Shown here: positions 1-5,983 of the stretch, piece by piece
Position numbering within the stretch: the stretch's first letter is position 1
Layout: the number at the start of each line of letters is the position of its first letter
Assembly (NCBI GenBank): GCA_002449915.1
Contig: DJXY01000109.1
Coordinates: 1 to 9,683 of the forward strand
DNA from: Oribacterium sp. UBA6992
Lineage (GTDB): Bacteria; Bacillota; Clostridia; Lachnospirales; Lachnospiraceae
Direction of reading: 5' to 3'
DNA: 9,683 nucleotides
Notes under the pieces: model-generated
Seen by the model: only the letters and a program-made list of their open reading frames with translations
What the model was told of the DNA's origin: nothing
Database searches by the model: none
Made by a program: the position numbers and the translations under genes

Positions 1-876
1 GCCCCAGGTCCACTGCTTTTTGCCTGGAGAGATATGATGATCTGCAACATGCAGAAGTCCTGCCCCAACCTTGTAATCGTATCCGCCGACAAAGTTGAAA
101 TCCGACTTTTCCGCCATATATGAGGTTGGAACCGGGATATTTTTATAACGGGAAATATCTACGCCGGCACTATAGTCATGCTTGTAATAGACACCGGTTG
201 CAATCGGGAACCGGGAAACATCGCGCTTTCCATGATCCATAACGGCATGTACATCCGGCGGGAAGATAGACTGTGTGTAGTCATTGACCGGAACGGCAGG
301 ATTTGCCCACCAGAGGAAGGTCTGCGGCGTGCTGGTACGGTTGTAAAGCTGCCCCTTGATCTCGATATATGCCTTACCCGGATAGAGTGTGAAGCTTGCC
401 TCGCCGCGGGTTCCGTACATCTGATCCGTATCGGAAATCCGGCAGGTTTTGGATCCGTCTGCATTTTCGATCAGCATATAGTCCACCGGTGCAAATGTTG
501 TCGGGCGGTGATGCTGCGGCCAGTTGAATTCTATACCTCCACTGATCCACGGTCCTAAAAGACCTACCAGCGCCGGCTTAATCACATGATTATAGTATAC
601 AAAGTCATAGCCGTTGGTCTTGTCATAGGCACGCTGGATCCTGCCGCCAAGCTCGGGGAGAATCATCACCTTGAGGTATTCATTTTCCAGCCAGACCGCG
701 TGATAGACCTTGTCTTCCTTTTGATCATATATTTTTTCAATGGTCGGATACGGGTAGATTCTGCCGGAGCTTCCCTGATAAACCCTCTTTTCCAGGAACA
801 TCGGATTCTTGTCTGGTTCACCGATGCCATAGGTCGGGATCTTGACCTCTTCCTCCCAGATTTTTACGACTGACAT
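1..876 (-). CDS. DUF5107 domain-containing protein, N-terminal part (runs off the left edge)
   Basis: The frame is open for 292 codons from ATG at 876-874 to the window edge with no stop. An AGGAGG ribosome binding site (882-887) lies 5 nt before the ATG and fixes the start. The protein begins MSVVKIWEEEVKIPTYGIGE and carries features I recognise as the DUF5107 family: NPMFLEKRVYQGSSGRIYPYP (about residues 25-44), MILPELGGRIQRAYDK (71-86), a GPWISGGIEFNWPQHHRP block (108-125), TFLWWANPAVPVNDYTQS (186-203), VMDHGKRDVS (212-221) and SPGKKQWTWG at the edge. From memory, members reach about 1,000 residues or more with C-terminal TPR-like repeats, so most of the protein is missing here. The LPELGGRI stretch recalls the mutarotase-like sugar-binding beta-sandwich superfamily. 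A carbohydrate role is inferred from that and from its neighbours; the biochemical function is not established. No signal peptide is visible. It is divergent from the AraC regulator and is a likely target of it. Confidence 0.88.
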   Translation of the reverse strand, partial: MSVVKIWEEEVKIPTYGIGEPDKNPMFLEKRVYQGSSGRIYPYPTIEKIYDQKEDKVYHAVWLENEYLKVMILPELGGRIQRAYDKTNGYDFVYYNHVIKPALVGLLGPWISGGIEFNWPQHHRPTTFAPVDYMLIENADGSKTCRISDTDQMYGTRGEASFTLYPGKAYIEIKGQLYNRTSTPQTFLWWANPAVPVNDYTQSIFPPDVHAVMDHGKRDVSRFPIATGVYYKHDYSAGVDISRYKNIPVPTSYMAEKSDFNFVGGYDYKVGAGLLHVADHHISPGKKQWTWG

Positions 877-909
877 GACTGCCTCCTATTCCAAATGAAA
901 TCAGATAGA

Positions 910-938
910 TTTACTTATTTTTATTTCTTGCTTATAAT
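910..938 (+). promoter_or_regulatory. Sigma-70-type promoter for the AraC regulator
   Basis: TTTACT (910-915, 4 of 6 matches to TTGACA) and a perfect TATAAT (933-938) are separated by 17 nt. Transcription would start near 945, leaving a 5' leader of about 80 nt before the ATG at 1024. That leader spans the CTTAA/TTAAG inverted repeat at 955-968, so the regulator may control itself. The prediction is by eye only. Confidence 0.5.
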
Positions 939-954
939 ATATCCTGTAATAACA

Positions 955-968
955 CTTAATTCATTAAG
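955..968. repeat. Short inverted repeat in the divergent promoter, possible operator
   Basis: CTTAA (955-959) and TTAAG (964-968) flank a 4-nt TTCA spacer. The repeat sits where the -35 of the leftward DUF5107 promoter would fall and just downstream of the predicted start of the rightward transcript. That is a sensible place for an operator or activator site. In AT-rich DNA 5-bp arms can arise by chance. Confidence 0.25.
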
Positions 969-1023
969 CACTTTTGCGGTTTAATTTTAAAAACTTGCTT
1001 TAAAGAAGCGGAAAGGAGCCTCT

Positions 1024-1875
1024 ATGCTTTCCACTGAAAAATACATACGTGAGGGTTCGGATTTTTATGTGTATACACCCGGAGCTATGGCAAAGGGACT
1101 GCTTTTATATCCTATGATTATCGGTTATTTCCGTTATCTGCCCGGCTACTGGATCCGCCGCCAGTCCTTTGACAGCTTTCTCATCATGTATATCCGTAAG
1201 GGATCCTGTACGGTCGAGCTTGACGGCAGGACCTATCATGCGTATGAGGGGAATGTTGTCCTGATCGACTGCTATCGTCCTCATGCGTATGGTACGGACA
1301 CCGGATGGGAGGCAGAGTGGATCCACTATGACGGCAGGCAGGCCAGAGGATATTACAATGCAATCGTGAATGATGCCGGTCCTGTGATTACGCTTAAGGA
1401 TACATATCGTTTTGAGAAGTATCTCCATAAAATATATGTAAGCTTCCGGGATTCGCTTTCCATCCGGGAGGCGTTATTTAACAACTATCTTGTCAATCTC
1501 ATGACAGAGCTTCTGCTTGCCCGGAATCAGGATGCTGCGGAGCAGGGCTCCCGAGGGGTCATTGATGATACCATTGCATATATCACAGAGCACATCAGGG
1601 ATGAGCTTGCGCTGGGACAACTGGCTGAGCAGGCCGCGCTCAGTCCCTTTTATTTCAGCCGGCTTTTTAAAAAAGAAACCGGCTTTACCCCGCATGAATA
1701 TGTGATTGAAGCAAGAGTCAACGCTGCTAAATATTTCCTGCAGTCCGGAAAAATGAGCATTAAGGATATCTGCTTCAGCTGCGGCTTTACCTCCGAATCC
1801 AGCTTTTGTACGACGTTTAAAAAGGTGACAGGACAGACTCCCTCCCAGTATCGTGCCAGTGTGGATGTACAATGA
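1024..1875 (+). CDS. AraC-family transcriptional regulator, cupin sensor plus AraC HTH
   Basis: This 283-residue protein has the length and two-domain layout of one-component sugar regulators of the AraC family. Residues about 45-110 form an AraC-type cupin sensor: SFLIMYIRKGSCTVELDGRT, followed by EGNVVLIDCYRPHAY, the usual strand pattern ahead of the ligand pocket. Residues about 180-280 hold the two helix-turn-helix motifs. The first is LGQLAEQAALSPFYFSRLFKKETGFTPHEYV (about 197-227). The second is SIKDICFSCGFTSESSFCTTFKKVTGQTPSQYR (about 245-277), with the family signature GF-x5-F-x2-FK-x3-G-x-TP-x2-YR. An AAAGGAG site at 1012-1018 lies 5 nt before the ATG. It is divergent from DUF5107 and convergent with the sugar importer, so it probably responds to the imported sugar and activates one or both. 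The ligand and targets are inference. It forms a single-gene unit ending at the terminator at 1936-1984. Confidence 0.95.
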   Translation: MLSTEKYIREGSDFYVYTPGAMAKGLLLYPMIIGYFRYLPGYWIRRQSFDSFLIMYIRKGSCTVELDGRTYHAYEGNVVLIDCYRPHAYGTDTGWEAEWIHYDGRQARGYYNAIVNDAGPVITLKDTYRFEKYLHKIYVSFRDSLSIREALFNNYLVNLMTELLLARNQDAAEQGSRGVIDDTIAYITEHIRDELALGQLAEQAALSPFYFSRLFKKETGFTPHEYVIEARVNAAKYFLQSGKMSIKDICFSCGFTSESSFCTTFKKVTGQTPSQYRASVDVQ

Positions 1876-1935
1876 AGATTCCTTGCTTTTTAGAACATGA
1901 AAACCAGACGCGTGAGGATATATGCACACGATCGA

Positions 1936-1984
1936 CAATCAGGGAGGCACGGTCCTTAGGACCGTGCCTCCCTGATTGCTTTTT
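1936..1984 (+). terminator. Intrinsic terminator of the AraC gene with a 20-bp perfect stem
   Basis: CAATCAGGGAGGCACGGTCC (1936-1955) pairs perfectly with 1959-1978 across a TTA loop, and the stem is followed by C and five T residues (1980-1984). The T-run is on the plus strand only, so it mainly ends the AraC transcript. The leftward importer transcript also ends here and has no other clear terminator, so the same hairpin, with a poor T-tract (TCGATCG) on that side, may serve both. A second weak stem, GGACC/GGTCC (1986-1990 with 1997-2001), follows. Confidence 0.92.
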
Positions 1985-2032
1985 CGGACCGGGATTGGTC
2001 CACATATTTTTTGGAGTTACAGGTTTAACAGT

Positions 2033-3157
2033 TTATTCCGCATCCTTACCCATGGTATCCTTATAGTTATCCGGAGTTACGATAACTGCAGGCACTGCGG
2101 TTTCCATATCCGGGGTTTCACCGTTAATGAGCTGATACAGAACTTTTACAGAGCCTTCACCGACAGACTGGGATGAGAAGTATGCAGCAGCCTTCATGCA
2201 GGTACCGTCAGCGCCCTTGTTGTTCCACTCATCTTTTGCCATATATGCACCAAGTCCTACAACGCAGGCATCCTTATCAAGGCCAGCGGACTCCAGTGCA
2301 CGGCAGGCACCGATAGTTCCTTCCTCGTTGGCACCGGTTACAAGCCATTTTTTGACTTCCGGATGCGCTGTGATGACAGAAGATGCAGCGGTGTTGCCCT
2401 TATCGGTTGTTCCATCATAATCTGCCTTATAGATCTTGGACTGATCAAAATCCGGGCAGTCTTTTGTGAACTGATCAATTTCGCCTTCGGCTCTTGGTAC
2501 GCAGGAAGATACGGTATCCATCGTAAGGATCAGAAGTGCCACATCATCCTTGCCAATCAGGTCGTTATCCTTGGCATATTTTGCGAGCCATCCGCCATTT
2601 GCCTGACCGATCACATAAGCATCAATACCTACCCAAGGTGCTAGCTTCTTGCCATCTGCATCCTGCAGAGCATCATCTGCTGCGACGATCGGGATTCCAG
2701 CACCCTTTGCTTTGTCCACTGCTGCCTGTGACATGGTCTGGTCAGGAATACAGGTAACAATACCTTTCGCATTGTTTGCGATTGCGTTATCAATCGCCTT
2801 TAAATATTCCTCCGGATTCATTTTGGCGTCAACATAGGTGAAGGTGTCACCCTGCGCTTCTACTGCTGCCTGGGCTGCTGCGCCCTCATCAATAAACCAG
2901 GTCTGGTCACCGGCCTTGTAAATGCCATATACAACGCCGGCCTTGCCACTGTCTCCAGCCGGTTTTGCAGCCTCGGTTGTATCTGCTGCTGCACTGCTGC
3001 CGGCTTCGGCTGCTTTCGTCTCCGCCGCTGTTGTTGCCGCAGCTGCTGCGGTTGTAGCGGAAGCGGATCCTCCCTCAACGGAGCATGCCGCCAGAGATCC
3101 GGTCATAGCAATTGCCATACCGAGAGCTGCCATTTTTCTGAGATTAGACTTTTTCAT
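2033..3157 (-). CDS. Sugar ABC transporter substrate-binding lipoprotein, AraF-like (probably L-arabinose)
   Basis: This 374-residue protein binds sugar outside the membrane and delivers it to the adjacent permease. The start is ATG 3157-3155, preceded by AGGAGGA (3163-3169). An in-frame ATG nine codons upstream lacks such a site. A positively charged, hydrophobic signal ends in the lipobox LAAC with lipidated Cys25. Residues about 30-73 are an Ala/Thr/Glu/Ser-rich linker of the kind seen in Lachnospiraceae lipoproteins. The rest is a type I periplasmic-binding fold (Peripla_BP_4). Aligned by eye with E. coli AraF from memory, sugar contacts appear conserved: Lys81 and Trp87 (K10, W16), Asp161-Asp162 (D89, D90), Arg222 (R151) and Asn277 (N205). 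HPEVKKWLVTG (265-275) and VIVTPDNYKDTMGK (358-371) also match closely. Glu14 and Asn232 seem replaced by Gln85 and Tyr305. L-arabinose is the best guess; D-galactose or D-fucose remain possible. It is the last gene of the importer unit. Confidence 0.93.
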   Translation of the reverse strand: MKKSNLRKMAALGMAIAMTGSLAACSVEGGSASATTAAAAATTAAETKAAEAGSSAAADTTEAAKPAGDSGKAGVVYGIYKAGDQTWFIDEGAAAQAAVEAQGDTFTYVDAKMNPEEYLKAIDNAIANNAKGIVTCIPDQTMSQAAVDKAKGAGIPIVAADDALQDADGKKLAPWVGIDAYVIGQANGGWLAKYAKDNDLIGKDDVALLILTMDTVSSCVPRAEGEIDQFTKDCPDFDQSKIYKADYDGTTDKGNTAASSVITAHPEVKKWLVTGANEEGTIGACRALESAGLDKDACVVGLGAYMAKDEWNNKGADGTCMKAAAYFSSQSVGEGSVKVLYQLINGETPDMETAVPAVIVTPDNYKDTMGKDAE

Positions 3158-3321
3158 GTATTTCCTCCTCTGCGCTTGGCGCAATAATAATAGTTCAGTT
3201 GGTTTGGATTGTTCGGATTAGAGTTATCGATTTGACGGATTTTCCTCTCCTGAATTTTTAATTTTACCTGCTCTTGATCTGCAGATTCAAAATTGCTGCT
3301 TCAGAATTTCTGCTGTTTAAA
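3158..3321 (-). promoter_or_regulatory. 164-nt gap between permease and binding protein, candidate internal promoter
   Basis: The first two importer genes overlap, yet this gap separates the permease from the binding-protein gene. On the minus strand a TTGAAT box (complement of 3285-3290) and a TAAAAT box (complement of 3261-3266) stand 18 nt apart. Together they give a plausible promoter with a leader of about 95 nt. Extra expression of the binding protein relative to the membrane parts is common for such importers. No clear terminator hairpin is visible in the gap, so read-through from upstream is likely too. RNA processing is an alternative explanation. Confidence 0.35.
3274..3290. repeat. 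Imperfect palindrome overlapping the candidate internal promoter
   Basis: TTGATCTGCAGATTCAA contains the perfect 10-bp palindrome ATCTGCAGAT (3277-3286), with TTGA and TCAA as outer arms offset by one base. It overlaps the -35 of the candidate internal promoter of the binding-protein gene, so it could be an operator. It has no loop to speak of and is not a likely RNA hairpin terminator. No known operator consensus was recognised. Confidence 0.3.
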
Positions 3322-4293
3322 TTAAAGGTTCTTCATGGAGAGTTCCAGCAGCTCCTTCTCTCTCCTCTGCTTACGGATATAGTCGGTTGTCAGTGCAAAG
3401 AGAAGCAGTCCGCCTTTGGCGACATACTGCCAGAAGGATGGTACATTTACCATGGTGAGTCCTGTATTAAATGCCTGAATCAGGATAATACCTAGAATTG
3501 TGCCTCCCATATCTCCGACACCACCCTGGAAGGATACACCACCAAGGATAACGGCAGTGATGGCATCAAACTCAAGGTTGACATTGGCTGCCGGCTGTCC
3601 GGAGTTCATACGTGCCGAGAAGATGATGCCGCCGATGGCGCAGAGTGCACCCATCATGATAAATGATGTAGTAATGATCCGTTGCGGATTTAAGCCTGCA
3701 AGTCTTGCGGCTTCCTGTGAACCGCCGATCGCATAGATGGAACGACCGAATTTGGTCTTGGATAGTACAATACCAAAGACAACAATGCACAGGATCATAA
3801 TCCATACGGAAACAGGGATATTGAGGATCCGGAGCTTACCCAGTAAAAGATAGGATTTGTTGGAAATCGCAATGGGTTTTCCACCGCAGATGATGTAGGC
3901 AAATCCGCGGATTACAGACTGCGTTACGAGGGTTGCAATAAAAGCTTCCAGATGGATCTTATTGACCATAAAAGCATTCAACACACCAACGACCATACCT
4001 GCGGCAATCGTGATGATGCAGGCAAGTAAGAAGGGAAGTCCCATGCTTACAAGCGTCGCGGCAAGCACACCAGAAAAGGCTGCCAGAGATCCCGGGGACA
4101 GATCGTTCTGCCCTGCGATGATCAGGTAGGTATGTCCGATTGCCACGAGACCGACAAGGGATGCGGCAATCAAAATGTTGATAACATTGGTAATGGATAA
4201 AAAGTTACGGTTCAGCAATGTAAAAAGGATAAATACGACGATGATTGCTGCAATGAGGACCAGCTTATCGCCGGAAATTTTCAGTTTTTTCAT
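3322..4293 (-). CDS. Sugar ABC transporter permease, RbsC/AraH type
   Basis: This 323-residue, strongly hydrophobic protein is the usual length for the BPD_transp_2 permease family, which works as a homodimer with one fused ATPase. Membrane segments are evident at about residues 11-28, 36-60, 68-82, 87-108, 117-137, 160-178, 207-226, 244-252, 264-280 and 290-303. Family marks are GQNDLSPGS (61-69, compare GxxDLSVGS), FGRSIYAIGGSQEAARLAGLN (182-202), the SARMNSGQP stretch (226-234) and the ATPase-coupling loop EFDAITAVILGGVSFQGGVG (241-260). The phrases IATLVTQSVIRGFAYII and SARMNSGQP resemble AraH of E. coli as I remember it, which fits the AraF-like partner. The start codon overlaps the ATPase stop (ATGA), a sign of translational coupling. 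A GGGAGGG site lies 7 nt before it, inside the upstream gene. The charged C-terminal tail is cytoplasmic. Family assignment is firm; sugar specificity is inferred from the binding protein. Confidence 0.95.
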   Translation of the reverse strand: MKKLKISGDKLVLIAAIIVVFILFTLLNRNFLSITNVINILIAASLVGLVAIGHTYLIIAGQNDLSPGSLAAFSGVLAATLVSMGLPFLLACIITIAAGMVVGVLNAFMVNKIHLEAFIATLVTQSVIRGFAYIICGGKPIAISNKSYLLLGKLRILNIPVSVWIMILCIVVFGIVLSKTKFGRSIYAIGGSQEAARLAGLNPQRIITTSFIMMGALCAIGGIIFSARMNSGQPAANVNLEFDAITAVILGGVSFQGGVGDMGGTILGIILIQAFNTGLTMVNVPSFWQYVAKGGLLLFALTTDYIRKQRREKELLELSMKNL

Positions 4294-5795
4294 TTTTCAA
4301 CCCTCCCGATCATAGCGAGACTCAGAAGATTTGTCTCGGTTGCTTCCTCTCTTGAAACTTCTCCGGCGATCTGCCTGCCTTTCATAACGATAATCCGGTC
4401 GGATAAGCCGATGACCTCCGGGAGCTCGGAGGAAATCAGTATGACGCCAAGCCCCTGCTTTGCAAAGCGACAGATCATGTTGTAAAATTCGGATTTCGCG
4501 CCGACATCAATACCCTTTGTCGGTTCGTCCAGAATCAGCACTTTAGGATTTGTTCCAAGCCATCTGGCGACAATCACCTTCTGCTGGTTTCCGCCGGACA
4601 ACTCAACAATTTTTTTATCCGGCGACGGGGTTTTGACACGAAAATTACGGATACCCTCTTGAGCGGCTTCCCGCTCCTCCGCGGTATTTATAAATCCGAG
4701 CTTGTTGGAGTGCTTGTCCAGCATGGAGATATTGATATTATCTGCTACGGAAAGGTTTGCAATGATGCCCTGCAGCTTCCGGTCCTCCGGTACCAGTACA
4801 ATACCCTCATCCATTGCATCATGAGGCGAATGAATATTCAGCTTCCTGCCTTCAAGGATCACCTCACCGCTTTTCATCCGGTCAGCGCCGATGATCGCCC
4901 GCATAAGCTCGGTACGTCCCGCACCGACCAGTCCGGAAAATCCGAGCACCTCACCTTTACGGAGAGAAAAGGAATTGGGCTTTACATAATCCGAGGAAAC
5001 ATTTTTTACTTCAAGCAGAACCTCACCGATTTCTTTATTCCGATCCAGATTGTTGTAAATGTCGCCGAGATCCCTGCCTACCATCATGCGGATCATCTCG
5101 GACTGAGGACATTCACCGGTCTTAACCGTATCGACATAGTGACCATCCTTAAAAATTGCCACCTTATCCGTGATTTCCTCAATTTCTTCCATCCGGTGTG
5201 AGACATAGATGATGATCTTGTCTTCTGCCTTAAGCTTACGGATAATTTTAAATAATGACTCGATTTCAGAATCGGAGAGGGATGCTGTGGGTTCATCAAA
5301 GGCAATGACCTTGAGATTCTCCCGCGAATACGCTTTCATGATCTCGACCATCTGCTGGTAGGCGATACTGAGATCCTTGACCTTTGTATCCGGCCGGATT
5401 GGGAGACCGAAATCCTCGATGATTTTTTCTGCCATGCGGTTGGCTTTAGCAGTATCGATCATGCCGAATTTCCCAACGGGCATCCTGCCGAGATAGATAT
5501 TTTCCGCGACAGAGAGCTCAAGCAGGATCTGCCGCTCCTGATAGATGATCGAAATACCTTCCTCGATGGCTTCGTGCGGAGATTTGAAATGCTTCTCTGC
5601 TCCATCCAGGAGATACTTTCCGGAAGTCGGCTGATAATCGCCGTTAAGCGTTTTTAGCAAAGTGGATTTACCTGCGCCGTTCTCCCCGAGAAATGCCAGA
5701 ACCTCACCGGAGTATGCCTTGAATGAAATGTCATCCAGCGCCTTCACTCCGGGAAAGTATTTTGAAATATGCTGAAATTCCAGGACATGTTCCAT
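4290..5795 (-). CDS. Sugar ABC transporter ATP-binding protein, fused two-domain RbsA/MglA/AraG type
   Basis: This 501-residue protein powers sugar import and has two tandem ABC domains, the standard arrangement and length for this class. The first domain has Walker A GENGAGKST (37-45), a Q-loop around YQERQ (85-89), signature LSIAYQQ (142-148), Walker B VIAFDEPTAS (163-172) and H-loop His200. The second has a degenerate Walker A GLVGAGRTE (288-296, Arg in place of Lys, usual in the class), an intact signature LSGGNQQK (399-406), Walker B VLILDEPT (419-426), and SSEL (455-458) in place of the switch His. The nucleotide sites are therefore asymmetric, as in RbsA. The start at 5795 has AGGAG (5802-5806) 6 nt upstream. 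A nearer upstream ATG at 5800 is out of frame. It is the first gene of the unit and overlaps the permease by 4 nt. Naming it AraG rather than MglA or RbsA depends on the binding protein. Confidence 0.97.
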   Translation of the reverse strand: MEHVLEFQHISKYFPGVKALDDISFKAYSGEVLAFLGENGAGKSTLLKTLNGDYQPTSGKYLLDGAEKHFKSPHEAIEEGISIIYQERQILLELSVAENIYLGRMPVGKFGMIDTAKANRMAEKIIEDFGLPIRPDTKVKDLSIAYQQMVEIMKAYSRENLKVIAFDEPTASLSDSEIESLFKIIRKLKAEDKIIIYVSHRMEEIEEITDKVAIFKDGHYVDTVKTGECPQSEMIRMMVGRDLGDIYNNLDRNKEIGEVLLEVKNVSSDYVKPNSFSLRKGEVLGFSGLVGAGRTELMRAIIGADRMKSGEVILEGRKLNIHSPHDAMDEGIVLVPEDRKLQGIIANLSVADNINISMLDKHSNKLGFINTAEEREAAQEGIRNFRVKTPSPDKKIVELSGGNQQKVIVARWLGTNPKVLILDEPTKGIDVGAKSEFYNMICRFAKQGLGVILISSELPEVIGLSDRIIVMKGRQIAGEVSREEATETNLLSLAMIGRVEK

Positions 5796-5983
5796 GCCAT
5801 GCTCCTTTCATCTGTAGAATACGTATTTTTTTAACTGACTTTATTGTAAGTTAGTTTTTCTGCAAAATCATTGCCTTCATTTGCCGATGCATTTTCAAAT
5901 CTTGCTCTCATTACCATGATAATTTCTTTTTCGGCAGTTTTTAAATATACTGTAAAATGTACAAATAAATGGAGAAAAATGCC
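5796..5983. promoter_or_regulatory. Divergent promoter region between importer operon and aldose epimerase
   Basis: This 188-nt AT-rich spacer serves two outward transcripts. For the importer, TACAAT (complement of 5843-5848) is a good -10, but nothing close to TTGACA lies at the right distance, which suggests an activated promoter. For the epimerase, TATACT (5946-5951) or TAAAAT (5953-5958) are possible -10 boxes, again with poor -35 partners. The importer -10 falls in the spacer of the inverted repeat at 5833-5856. A 28-codon open frame on the minus strand (5831-5917) has no ribosome binding site and overlaps these elements, so I do not call it a gene. Confidence 0.45.
5833..5856. repeat. 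Inverted repeat around the importer -10 box, candidate operator
   Basis: AACTGACTT (5833-5841) and AAGTTAGTT (5848-5856) match in 8 of 9 positions as inverted arms around a 6-nt spacer. The candidate minus-strand -10, TACAAT, sits in the centre, so a protein bound here would block or shape the importer promoter. As RNA on the plus strand it would be a weak hairpin followed by T5, but no plus-strand gene ends here, so an operator is the better reading. The regulator is unknown. Confidence 0.4.

Larger units (their letters stand above)
877..1023. promoter_or_regulatory. Divergent promoter region between DUF5107 and the AraC regulator
   Basis: This 147-nt AT-rich spacer must hold promoters for both flanking genes. 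Two -10-like hexamers overlap back to back: TATAAT at 933-938 on plus, and TATATT on minus (complement of 936-941). The minus candidate lacks a convincing -35, which is typical of a promoter that needs an activator. CTTGCTT occurs twice in the same orientation (927-933 and 994-1000), 67 nt apart, and could be AraC half-sites. This is weak, because the same heptamer also occurs in coding DNA. The AraC gene's ribosome binding site, AAAGGAG (1012-1018), lies at the right end. Confidence 0.45.

Noticed and set aside
178..558. 126-codon plus-strand open frame opposite DUF5107
   Set aside because: It lies wholly within the well-supported DUF5107 frame on the other strand and its translation is Arg/Cys-rich without family resemblance or ribosome binding site.
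2860..3078. Low-complexity Ala/Gln coding stretch as a possible DNA repeat
   Set aside because: It is the GC-rich Ala/Thr linker of the binding lipoprotein; the codons vary and no tandem DNA unit is exact.
4659..5201. 180-codon plus-strand open frame inside the ABC ATPase gene
   Set aside because: It is antisense to a fully conserved ABC ATPase and its translation shows no domain; it is a by-product of the codon use of that gene.
5796..5983. Catabolite-repression (cre) site near the importer promoter
   Set aside because: I looked for a TGWAANCGNTNWCA-like sequence in both divergent promoter regions and found no acceptable match by eye.
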